DNA of 32,621 bases from Calothrix rhizosoleniae SC01. GTDB taxonomy: Bacteria > Cyanobacteriota > Cyanobacteriia > Cyanobacteriales > Nostocaceae. Below, one piece after another: positions 17,717 to 25,111 of this stretch (its first letter is position 1; every line of letters begins with the position of its first letter). The DNA is taken from positions 1-32,621 of the forward strand of contig NZ_FYBH01000392.1 of NCBI RefSeq assembly GCF_900185595.1, given 5' to 3'. The notes beneath the pieces are model-generated. The model was not told the DNA's origin. It did no database searches and saw only the letters and a program-made list of their open reading frames with translations. Made by a program: the position numbers and the translations under genes.

Positions 17717-18131
17717 TGAATTTTAGTAATGTTTAGTCACCATAAGTTATTTTGATTCTGGACTCATTTGTATTGAACAAGAGTTAAATTAAACTAAGCT
17801 GAGAATCTGTTGAAAATTTGTGAAAATTTTAGAGTTGGTATTGCTCATTTGATTTTAATCCAACTAAATATATTAGGATTACTATATAATTTTTGTTATA
17901 CCAATTCAAATAATGTTTACAACATATAAATTCTTCTTAAGGACACGGCATCGGTCAACATTTCAATATATAAAAGTATCTGACTGGTGCCTTGCCCCTA
18001 CCCATCTGTCCCATTCTTTTTTCAAAGTGGTATTAGCTGAATTGGCACTGTAATGTTACAGAAATGATTAAATTTGCTACTATATAGCTAAATAGGATGC
18101 GATCGCACAATACCAGATTTGCACAAAAATT
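17717..18131. other. 415-bp divergent gap with MITE copy 2
   Basis: Contains the second palindromic element (17897-18035) and a HIP1 site at about 18098. Promoters for both divergent genes are expected here but cannot be placed with confidence. Confidence 0.5.
17897..18035 (+). mobile_element. MITE-like palindromic element, copy 2 (most complete, core inverted)
   Basis: The copy starts TATACCA and ends TGGTATTA, so it has short terminal inverted repeats. Flanks TATAAATTCTTC and CTACCCATCTG are in the same orientation as in copy 1, but the core between the arms (17951-17987) is in the opposite orientation. Arms are GGACACGGCA (17941-17950) and TGCCTTGCCC (17988-17997). Confidence 0.8.
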
Positions 18132-18716
18132 ATGGCAAAAAAGCGTAAAAAAAGTCATCGGTCGTGGATTAAAGAAACTCTTGATCTGAAACCCGATCAT
18201 CACTGGGAAGGACCCGAAGGCTATAAGATTTTTGTTGCGGGTAGGGGAGCTGTACGCTTCAATGTTCCCCAAAAATGGATTTGTGAACCACAAGAGAATT
18301 CATTCAAATTTCTGGACAATAAACCTCCTAAAGATGATTGTTGTCTAGAAGTATCTTACAATCACCTGCCACCAAGAGACGATTGGAGTTTGTTTCCTCT
18401 CAAACATACTTTAAAGAAAGTCATGGAAAATGATGAACGTCAGCCGATTGAAAGGAGCGAAGTCTTTACTGTCAAGCGTCAAACTGCCAAAATTGTCTGG
18501 TGTGAGATTAAGTTTATTGATACCCAAGAAGAACCACGGGAGGCTTTTTCCCGGACTTGTGTTGGTCTTGGTTCCAATATTCAGTGTTTGATTACCTTTG
18601 ATTTTTGGGTTGACCAAGCAGAGCAATTAATACCTATTTGGGATGAAGTTATGCGATCGCTCACTCTGGGTTTATATATCCGTGATCCCAGAACTGGTTT
18701 AGCTTTCCCCGACTGA
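18132..18716 (+). CDS. Conserved hypothetical protein, 194 residues
   Basis: I do not recognise a named family. The start is Lys/Arg-rich (MAKKRKKSHRSW) and has no signal peptide. The middle has alternating strands: a Val-x-Phe-x-Val-Pro-x-x-Trp pattern (VRFNVPQKW), then SFKFLDNKPPKDDCCLEVSY, then LPP(R)DDW, and a late pattern LITFDFWVDQ followed by a helix ending IWDEVMRSLTLG. This outline resembles Mog1/PsbP/DcrB-like folds, where a strand ending in P-x-x-W opens the domain; this is a weak comparison by eye. Three cysteines and many aromatic residues are spread through it. It ends directly at a dispersed repeat, and its neighbours do not suggest a function. Confidence 0.75.
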   Translation: MAKKRKKSHRSWIKETLDLKPDHHWEGPEGYKIFVAGRGAVRFNVPQKWICEPQENSFKFLDNKPPKDDCCLEVSYNHLPPRDDWSLFPLKHTLKKVMENDERQPIERSEVFTVKRQTAKIVWCEIKFIDTQEEPREAFSRTCVGLGSNIQCLITFDFWVDQAEQLIPIWDEVMRSLTLGLYIRDPRTGLAFPD

Positions 18717-18772
18717 AGAGGCAGGGGAGCAGGGAGCAGGGAGCAGGGGAGAAACCCCATATATAAATGTAG
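18715..18772 (+). repeat. 58-bp dispersed repeat, copy 2
   Basis: Matches 14632-14689 at 55 of 58 positions. It overlaps the last two bases of the stop codon of the preceding gene, so it lies exactly at the gene end. Confidence 0.85.
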
Positions 18773-18868
18773 GAGCTTGTATCCTTTGATTTTTCTCAGT
18801 GTTATGGCTATGGCGTTGATCCTGAAAACACCAACAGTTACTGATAATACAGAGATTGATATTACGAA

Positions 18869-19408
18869 TTATTTTAACCCCATAAACAATGCCGCAACTG
18901 TCCCAGCCACAGAAATTTCACCTTGATGAATCTTTGTAAAAACTTCTGCTTGGGGAATTAATAACACTTCAATTTCTTCTGTTAAATCTAGTTGTTGTTC
19001 TTCAGCTTTAATCACATTTTCTGCTAAAAATAAATGAATTTGATTAGTATCTTTACCTGGTTTATCGTATAGGGTTGCTATTTTTTGCATATTACTAGCA
19101 ACATAACCTGTTTCTTCTGTTAATTCTCTCATAGCCGCTGTTTCTGCTGTTTCTTGAGTTGGTTCAAAATGTCCTGCTGGTAGTTCAATGAAAAAATCAT
19201 GAAAAGCGTGTCTATATTGCCTGACAAAAATTATTTCCCCACTTTCAGTTATAGGTAAAACCATAGCCACATCTGGCTTAATGTACACAAAATAATCATC
19301 GATGATATTCCCGTTAGGTAACTTAATTTCATCCCGTCTTACCTGACACCAAGGATGATTAATCACCATGCGCGAATTTACAGTTTGCCACTTTTCTAAA
19401 TTTTTCAT
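18869..19408 (-). CDS. Nudix hydrolase (ADP-ribose pyrophosphatase-like)
   Basis: This 179-residue protein hydrolyses a nucleoside diphosphate linked to another group, most likely ADP-ribose or an ADP-sugar, judging from the RQYR...ELPAG pattern before the Nudix box. The box runs from G79 to Y102, with R94-E95 and E98-E99 as the metal site. One extra residue lies between the Gly and the Glu compared with the classic G-x5-E spacing. I chose ATG at 19408: an upstream in-frame start at 19618 would add 70 residues that do not look like protein and would run antisense into the start of the neighbouring dgcA-like gene. It is divergent from that gene across 133 bp. Confidence 0.9.
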   Translation of the reverse strand: MKNLEKWQTVNSRMVINHPWCQVRRDEIKLPNGNIIDDYFVYIKPDVAMVLPITESGEIIFVRQYRHAFHDFFIELPAGHFEPTQETAETAAMRELTEETGYVASNMQKIATLYDKPGKDTNQIHLFLAENVIKAEEQQLDLTEEIEVLLIPQAEVFTKIHQGEISVAGTVAALFMGLK

Positions 19409-19541
19409 AACTAAAATTAATAAATAAACAGGAAAAATAATCACAAAAAAATAATGCTTGTAACGAAGTATAACAAATCTAAAAAATAGAGATAAATTAG
19501 CACTTAAACTTAATTTTGCCCCACCCCTACCAACAGCGATT

Positions 19542-20594
19542 ATGCACATCGACGTGGAAACATTTACTGTGAATAAGCGGTTTCCTCTAACTATTAGTCG
19601 CGGTACTACTAGCCACACTGAAAATATATGGGTGAAAATTCAGGCAGATGAGATTGAAGGTTGGGGAGAAGCATCACCCTTTGGTGTTGGCAATCATCGC
19701 CAATCTACATCAATAATTAAAGCTAGTTTGCAGCAAATAATACCTAAATTACAACCATTTCATCCTTTTCAGCGTCAACAAATAGAGCAAGTTTTAATTT
19801 CAGCAAAAGTTCCTTCAGCTGCGATCGCAGCTTTGGATATGGCACTGTATGATTGGCTAGGGAAACGAGTTGGTTTACCACTATGGCAGATGTGGGGACT
19901 GGATAGAAATGCAATCACACCAATTTCTGTCACCATTGGGATTAATACTCCCGAAGGAGCCAGAAAAAGGTTACGTGAATGGTTACAGTTTGTTGATGTA
20001 AAAATTATCAAAGTTAAGCTAGGTAGTCCCGATGGCATTGAAGCAGACAGAAGCATGTTGCAAGCATTACGGGAAGAAGCGCCTACGCCAGAATTCTATG
20101 TTGATGCTAATGGGGGTTGGAATGTAGAAAATGCCAGCATTATGTGTCCCTGGTTGGCAGATTTAGGAATTAAGTATGTGGAACAGCCACTCGCAAAGGG
20201 AGAAGAAAAGCATTTAAAGGAAGTCAAACAATCCTCACACCTACCCATATTTGTGGATGAAAGTTGTTTTCATAGCCAGGATATTCCCCAACTTGCAAAT
20301 TCTATAGATGGTGTTAATATCAAGCTGATGAAATCTGGAGGTTTAACAGAAGCAATTCGTATGGTACATACAGCTAGGGCATATGGATTACAAGTAATGT
20401 TTGGTTGCTATTCTGACAGCACATTAGCCAATACAGCCGCAGCACAACTCGCACCCCTAGCTGATTATTTAGACTTAGATAGCCATTTAAATTTAATTGA
20501 CGATCCTTTTACCGGAGCAAACTTGGAACAAGGAAGACTTTTACCAAATCATTTACCAGGACTAGGGGTACAGCAACGTGCGTATGTCGCTTAA
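19542..20594 (+). CDS. dgcA: Enolase-superfamily epimerase/racemase (dipeptide epimerase or N-acetyl-D-Glu racemase DgcA)
   Basis: This 350-residue protein belongs to the muconate-lactonizing subgroup of the enolase superfamily. Catalytic residues are in place: the K-x-K motif (K157, K159) in IIKVKLG, metal ligands D188 (YVDANGGW), E214 (VEQPL) and D239 (VDES), and K261 in NIKLMKSGG. This subgroup includes L-Ala-D/L-Glu epimerases of murein recycling and DgcA, which racemises N-acetyl-D-glutamate. The next gene is a DUF1611/DgcN homologue, which favours the DgcA reading. That assignment is from context; substrate specificity cannot be read from the sequence. The 3' end is duplicated into the gap before dgcN. 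Confidence 0.8.
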   Translation: MHIDVETFTVNKRFPLTISRGTTSHTENIWVKIQADEIEGWGEASPFGVGNHRQSTSIIKASLQQIIPKLQPFHPFQRQQIEQVLISAKVPSAAIAALDMALYDWLGKRVGLPLWQMWGLDRNAITPISVTIGINTPEGARKRLREWLQFVDVKIIKVKLGSPDGIEADRSMLQALREEAPTPEFYVDANGGWNVENASIMCPWLADLGIKYVEQPLAKGEEKHLKEVKQSSHLPIFVDESCFHSQDIPQLANSIDGVNIKLMKSGGLTEAIRMVHTARAYGLQVMFGCYSDSTLANTAAAQLAPLADYLDLDSHLNLIDDPFTGANLEQGRLLPNHLPGLGVQQRAYVA

Positions 20595-20663
20595 CCAACT
20601 GATAATTGATAACTGATAACTGATAAATGGGGGTGCAACAACGTGCGTCTGTCACTTAATCAA
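20565..20663 (+). repeat. 34-bp direct repeat around a TGATAAC heptamer array at the dgcA-dgcN junction
   Basis: 20565-20598 and 20630-20663 match at 29 of 34 positions. Between them lie four TGATAA(T/C/A) heptamers at 20600-20627. The first copy spans the dgcA stop codon and contains a vestigial dgcN start (GTG then codons for RMSLNQ, soon stopped); the second copy holds the used dgcN start GTG at 20643. Confidence 0.88.
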
Positions 20664-21689
20664 TCCATTGCCATTCTTCTCCATGAGGGAATGACTAGCG
20701 TAGGAGGCAAAACAGGGTTATCAATTTTACGCTACAGTGAAGCCAATATTGTCGCTGCCATCGATCGCACATCGGCGGGTCAATCCTTAGCAGAATTAAC
20801 AGGTATTCAGCGAGATGTACCCATTGTCGCCTCGGTTATGGCATCACTAGAATATCAACCGCAAGTATTGGTCATTGGTATTGCTCCTGGAGGTGGTGAT
20901 ATACCCGATGACTATTGGCGTGAGCTCAAAGATGCTTTAGTAGCGGGTATGTCCATAGTCAACGGTTTGCATACACCATTGGCAAATATCCCCGAACTGA
21001 AACAATTACTCAAGCCAGGACAACTAATTTGGGATGTGCGTAAGGAACCACCCAACCTAAGTATTGCTAGCGGTATGGCACGCACTCTATCCTGTCGTCG
21101 AGTCTTAACAGTGGCTACAGATATGGCTGTAGGGAAAATGTCCACCAGTCTAGAATTGCATTGGGCTGCAAAATTGCGAGGTATGGCTTCCAAATTCCTA
21201 CCCACGGGGCAAACAGGGCTGATGTTAGCAGGAGATGGAGTCGCTTTAGATGCAGTGCGAATAGATTTTGCCGCCGGTGCCGTGGAACAGATGGTTATGC
21301 GCTTTGGTAAAAATTACGACATTTTACATATTGAAGGGCAAGGTTCTTTATTACACCCTGGCTCCACTGCTACTTTACCCCTAATCCGTGGTTCCCAGCC
21401 GACCCAATTAATATTAGTACATCGCCCTGGACAAATCCACATCCGTAAACATGCTCATGTGCCCATTCCTGCTTTACCAGAAGTAATCCAGTTGTATGAA
21501 AGTGTTGCTAGGGCTGCTGGTGCTTTTGCTCCCGTATCTGTTGTTGGTATTGCCTTAAACACTGCCCATTTAGATGATGATGCAGCTACAGATGCCATTA
21601 GTCAGGTACAAGCAGAAACAGGTTTACCTTGTACTGATCCGATTCGCTTTAATGCAGGTATATTATTAGATGCAGTCATGGGGGGATAA
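20643..21689 (+). CDS. dgcN: DUF1611 family protein, probable D-glutamate N-acetyltransferase DgcN
   Basis: This 348-residue protein has the DUF1611 layout. An N-terminal Rossmann-like part (about 1-125, with APGGGDIPDDYW and INGLH-like IVNGLH) is followed by a C-terminal P-loop part with TDMAVGKMSTSLEL and then FLPTGQTG, IEGQGSLLHPG, and VLHRP-like ILVHRPG. In marine Proteobacteria and haloarchaea, DgcN was shown to acetylate D-glutamate, and its partner DgcA converts the product to N-acetyl-L-glutamate. The adjacent enolase-superfamily gene makes the same pair here. N-acetyl-L-glutamate is also the first intermediate of arginine synthesis, so the pair could salvage D-Glu from peptidoglycan. 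The GTG start has a G-rich sequence upstream. The function is inferred by family and neighbour. Confidence 0.82.
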   Translation: MRLSLNQSIAILLHEGMTSVGGKTGLSILRYSEANIVAAIDRTSAGQSLAELTGIQRDVPIVASVMASLEYQPQVLVIGIAPGGGDIPDDYWRELKDALVAGMSIVNGLHTPLANIPELKQLLKPGQLIWDVRKEPPNLSIASGMARTLSCRRVLTVATDMAVGKMSTSLELHWAAKLRGMASKFLPTGQTGLMLAGDGVALDAVRIDFAAGAVEQMVMRFGKNYDILHIEGQGSLLHPGSTATLPLIRGSQPTQLILVHRPGQIHIRKHAHVPIPALPEVIQLYESVARAAGAFAPVSVVGIALNTAHLDDDAATDAISQVQAETGLPCTDPIRFNAGILLDAVMGG

Positions 21690-22132
21690 TTGAGGCTGAC
21701 GCAGGATGAGGAGATGGGGAGACGCGGGGACGCAGAGACTGGGGGATTATGTTTTATCCTCTCTGAGAAAATTATGCCCTAACTATGCAATGTCATAATT
21801 ACAATTTTAAAATCTACAAATTCCTTCAGGAACCCGAAAATTTATATTTCGTCTTTACGCTGACAACTTTTATATTTCTTTCTTTAAATTAAAACTTCAT
21901 TAATTTACAATATACGATTAAATTGGTTTTTAACCTCCAACTTACTCGCCCACCACAAAACTTACAGCATCATTCCATCCATTTGTCAGCAAGAATTTGA
22001 CACTGATAAATTACCTTTGTCCTTACCTAAATCTACCAGTTAACCCAACTTTCTCAGCCTTCTTAAATCCCCAGCCAGAGAAAATAGTTTCTGTATGATA
22101 ACGGTTATTCCCCAAAGCCCAGCAAGATTGTT
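21690..22132. other. 443-bp gap after dgcN
   Basis: Begins with a G-rich tract of GGGGAGACGCGGGGACGC type common in Nostoc-like gaps, then AT-rich sequence. I see no gene, no clear terminator and no recognisable RNA. The promoter for the TrpE/PabB-type gene is probably near its 3' end. Confidence 0.5.
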
Positions 22133-23887
22133 ATGGTTTTTGACCTTGCAGCCAACAATACAATACCAGCTTGGTACTGGCGATCGCGTCCTCTAGAAGA
22201 ATGTACTGGTTCTGCTGTTTTTGCCAGCTTATTTTTGCCTACTTCTGATTTGGGAATTGCTACCTTATTGGAGAGTCCATCCTCTACTCCTACGGATTAT
22301 CCACAACTAGCTCGTTACTCTATTTGTGCAGGTAGTCCTCGGATAGTAGATGGTAAACCCCAGATGTGGACACCCCCATTGGGAGAAGTGCTACCATTTC
22401 TGGAAAATTTATTAAAACGTCAACCAGGTAAGGTAGTTAGTCAAGAAAATTCTGAGCAAATTCCCTCACTTCCTTTCACGGGAGGTTGGTTGGGTTGGTT
22501 AGGATACGATATTGCTTGGGAAATTGAAAAATTACCCTACACCAATGCCGATTCCTTGCCGTTTCCCGTGGCTTTTTGGTATGAGCCAGAGTGTTTCGCT
22601 GTTTTAGATCACCAGGAACAAATTTTGTGGCTAGCTGCTAGTAGTCCTGAACAATTAAATGGGTTAGAGAAGAGGTGGATAGAGGGAAGGAGTGATGGAG
22701 GGATGGAGGGAAGGAGTGATGGAATAATTATTTCATCTTCATCTGCTCCCCACACTCCCCACACCTCCCACACCTCCCACACTCCCCACTTTGTCACATC
22801 TCAGGAGGATTACGAAGCAGCAGTCAATTGTGCGAAGAAATATATCCAATCTGGAGATATTTTCCAAACAAATCTTTCCTTAAGGTTTGCCGCAACCACT
22901 CAAGCTTCTGGTTGGGAAATCTACCAAACTTTACATACCATCAATCCTTCTCCTTTTGCTAGCTATTGGCATACTCCTTGGGGACAAGTAATCAGTTGTT
23001 CTCCCGAAAGATTAGTGCAATTGCAACAAGGACAAGCTCAAAGTAGACCAATTGCAGGGACGCGAAAGCGGGGAAAAAATTCCCAACAAGATGCCCAATT
23101 GGCGAATGAATTACTCAGTAATACCAAAGAGCTTGCCGAACATATCATGCTAGTAGATTTAGAGCGCAATGATTTAGGTAGAGTTTGTGAGTGGGGTACT
23201 GTAACCGTTGATGAATTACTCACCATTGAACGTTACAGTCATGTCATGCATCTTGTGAGTAACGTTACGGGTAAATTAAAAACCTCTGTAAATGGAGTAG
23301 ATTTGATTCGTGCCATATTTCCTGGAGGGACAATTACTGGTTGTCCCAAAGTTCGCTGTATGGAGATTATTGAAGAGTTAGAACCAACTAGGCGTAACTT
23401 ATTTTATGGTTCCTGTGGGTATTTAGATTGGCAAGGAAACTTAGACCTCAATATTTTGATTAGAACTTTGCTATTAGTTCCGGCTTCAGCCATTGCAACT
23501 AAGGTTGATACAAAAAGATGTGAAGATATACAAAAACCATCAAAATCTACCATAGAAACTTCATCTCCCCTCACCCCATCAACCAACCAATCCTGCTATG
23601 ATGCGGAAGTCCCTGACAAAGGGGTTGATGCTCCCATAAAACCAGCAGGATATTTACCACATAGCTCTACCTTTCAAACAAATCCTCAACAGTGTTTACC
23701 ATCACTTCTATGGGAACAGTTATCTCAGGAGTTACCAAAACTCAATCTGATTTGGGGACAAGTGGGAGCCGGAATTGTAGCAGACAGCGTTCCAGAGAAA
23801 GAATGGTATGAGTCTCTGCACAAGGCACGGGCACAATTAAAAGCACTAGCAATGGTACTGAATCAATATGCTGAGACTAATTCTTAA
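22133..23887 (+). CDS. Anthranilate/aminodeoxychorismate synthase component I (TrpE/PabB family) with two insertions
   Basis: The enzyme aminates chorismate using ammonia from a glutaminase partner that is not in this window. Family motifs are complete: LLES near residue 44, FTGGWLGWLGYD, DIFQTNLSLRF, SPERLVQLQ, PIAGTRKRG (residues 306-314), ELAEHIMLVDLERNDLGRV, PGGTITGCPK and GAGIVADS. Alanine at 308 is the anthranilate-synthase form; bacterial PabB enzymes typically have lysine there. At 584 residues it is longer than usual because of a simple-repeat insertion (about 180-218, Glu/Gly/Arg then His-Thr-Pro/Ser) and a polar insertion of about 75 residues (452-527) between NILIRTLLLV and LLWEQLSQ. 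Both fall where loops are expected. It most likely makes anthranilate, or p-aminobenzoate precursors; the choice is uncertain. Confidence 0.88.
   Translation: MVFDLAANNTIPAWYWRSRPLEECTGSAVFASLFLPTSDLGIATLLESPSSTPTDYPQLARYSICAGSPRIVDGKPQMWTPPLGEVLPFLENLLKRQPGKVVSQENSEQIPSLPFTGGWLGWLGYDIAWEIEKLPYTNADSLPFPVAFWYEPECFAVLDHQEQILWLAASSPEQLNGLEKRWIEGRSDGGMEGRSDGIIISSSSAPHTPHTSHTSHTPHFVTSQEDYEAAVNCAKKYIQSGDIFQTNLSLRFAATTQASGWEIYQTLHTINPSPFASYWHTPWGQVISCSPERLVQLQQGQAQSRPIAGTRKRGKNSQQDAQLANELLSNTKELAEHIMLVDLERNDLGRVCEWGTVTVDELLTIERYSHVMHLVSNVTGKLKTSVNGVDLIRAIFPGGTITGCPKVRCMEIIEELEPTRRNLFYGSCGYLDWQGNLDLNILIRTLLLVPASAIATKVDTKRCEDIQKPSKSTIETSSPLTPSTNQSCYDAEVPDKGVDAPIKPAGYLPHSSTFQTNPQQCLPSLLWEQLSQELPKLNLIWGQVGAGIVADSVPEKEWYESLHKARAQLKALAMVLNQYAETNS
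22682..22789 (+). repeat. Intergenic-type simple repeats inside the TrpE/PabB-type gene
   Basis: A 17-base sequence starting GAGGGAAGG occurs at 22682-22698 and 22706-22722 (offset 24 bp). It is followed at 22751-22789 by four 9-bp units CACAC(T/C)(C)CC plus CAC, encoding HTP-HTS-HTS-HTP-H. The same types occur in gaps (11078-11200; 23981-24016). Confidence 0.85.
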
Positions 23888-23980
23888 CTTTAAAGTTTGA
23901 TGGTGATGAAGTAATGCTCTACATGCTCTACTAAACATATTATGGGTTTGAGGTAAAAAGCTTATCACTTCTTTATTCTC

Positions 23981-24016
23981 CCCACATCTCCCACACCTCC
24001 CACACTCCCCACACTC
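23981..24016 (+). repeat. CCCACACCT-type 9-bp array, 4 units
   Basis: Four consecutive 9-mers (CCCACATCT, CCCACACCT, CCCACACTC twice) in the gap between the TrpE/PabB-type gene and pipX. This is the same unit, in another register, as inside that gene at 22751. Confidence 0.8.
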
Positions 24017-24164
24017 CCACAGGATTGATGATTGCTCTCGATTACTAAATTGATGCTCTAGGGCATTATCAACGAATATTGTGTTAAACAGGAACATTTA
24101 CCATCTATCGGCACTTGTTTGCCTCCAATTACACAACCATTAAGTACTCATACTCCAGTATGAA

Positions 24165-24443
24165 ATGAACCCAGATAACTTAGAAACTTACATAAATCAT
24201 CCAACTTGGGGTTTGCTCTATAGAGTTTGCATGGTTGAGCAAAACCAAGAACTGTTCACAACACTTTATGCCCAACGTCTTTTCTTTTTAGTAACTACTG
24301 ATCCTAAAGGACTTAAATTTCAACCCATAGGACGTACAGAAGCCAGAATGGTTTTGGAAAGTCGCTTGCGTAATTTACGACGTATGGGGCGAACTCAGGA
24401 GTACGATCAGCTTCAGAGTGTTTTCAAAACAACTTTCCAATGA
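24165..24443 (+). CDS. pipX: PipX, PII- and NtcA-interacting regulator
   Basis: PipX is a small cyanobacterial protein that binds the signalling protein PII or the transcription factor NtcA depending on 2-oxoglutarate, and so couples nitrogen/carbon status to transcription. The 92-residue product has the expected Tudor-like N-terminal half (NHPTWGLLYRVCMVEQNQEL, then TLYAQRLFFLVT) and two C-terminal helices (TEARMVLESRLRNLRRMGR). The stop overlaps the pipY start in ATGA, so the two are co-translated, as in other cyanobacteria. No GTA-N8-TAC NtcA box is visible in the 60 bases upstream. Confidence 0.95.
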   Translation: MNPDNLETYINHPTWGLLYRVCMVEQNQELFTTLYAQRLFFLVTTDPKGLKFQPIGRTEARMVLESRLRNLRRMGRTQEYDQLQSVFKTTFQ

Positions 24444-25111
24444 TCAATTCCATTCACGAACGCATTGATGCTGTACGCTCAAAACTGCCAGATTCAGTCC
24501 GGTTAATTGCTGTAAGTAAAACAGTTACTTCTGAGGTGATCCGCTCTGCTTATGATGCGGGTATCCGAGATTTTGGCGAAAATCGCATCCAAGAAGCCAT
24601 AAATAAGCAGACTGAGTTACAAGACTTAACAGATATTACCTGGCATTTTATCGGGCACTTACAGAGCAATAAAGCTAAAAAAGCCATTCAACATTTTCAT
24701 TGGATTCATGCCGTGGATAATTTGAAGTTGGCACAGCGTTTGAATCACTTAGCAGCAGAATTAGGGGTTAGTCCCCTAGTTTGTTTGCAAGTGAAACTTC
24801 TTGCTGATCCCAGTAAATCAGGGTGGCATATACCCCAGTTATTAACGGATTTACCAGCCCTGGATCTATGTAAAAATTTACAAATTCAGGGTTTGATGAC
24901 AATTCCCCCCTTAGGATTAAATGATATTGAAATTTTAGATGTATTCAATCATACTAGAGAATTAGAAACGAAAATTCAATCCCAAAATTGGTCACACATT
25001 CAGATGAAACATCTGTCTATGGGCATGTCCAGGGATTATCATTTAGCTATTCAAGCGGGTGCAACCATGATACGTTTAGGAACTATATTATTTGGAGAAC
25101 GCTCAACATAA
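24440..25111 (+). CDS. pipY: PipY, PLP-binding protein of the YggS/PLPBP family
   Basis: PipY carries pyridoxal phosphate without known enzymatic activity and helps keep PLP and amino/keto-acid pools balanced. The 223-residue single-domain barrel has the PLP lysine in LIAVSKTV, then FGENRIQEA, WHFIGHLQSNKAK, and the phosphate-binding LSMGMSRDYHLAIQAGATMIRLGT near the end (shown in parts: LSMGMSRDY, and MIRLGTILFG). It overlaps pipX by 4 bp and is followed by sepF after a long gap, a gene order that is widespread in cyanobacteria and echoes yggS-sepF in Gram-positive bacteria. Confidence 0.95.
   Translation: MINSIHERIDAVRSKLPDSVRLIAVSKTVTSEVIRSAYDAGIRDFGENRIQEAINKQTELQDLTDITWHFIGHLQSNKAKKAIQHFHWIHAVDNLKLAQRLNHLAAELGVSPLVCLQVKLLADPSKSGWHIPQLLTDLPALDLCKNLQIQGLMTIPPLGLNDIEILDVFNHTRELETKIQSQNWSHIQMKHLSMGMSRDYHLAIQAGATMIRLGTILFGERST

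Noticed and set aside
19409-19618. Longer N-terminus for the Nudix protein starting at 19618
   Set aside because: The extra 70 residues look like translated gap sequence and run antisense into the first codons of the dgcA-like gene; ATG 19408 gives the normal family start.
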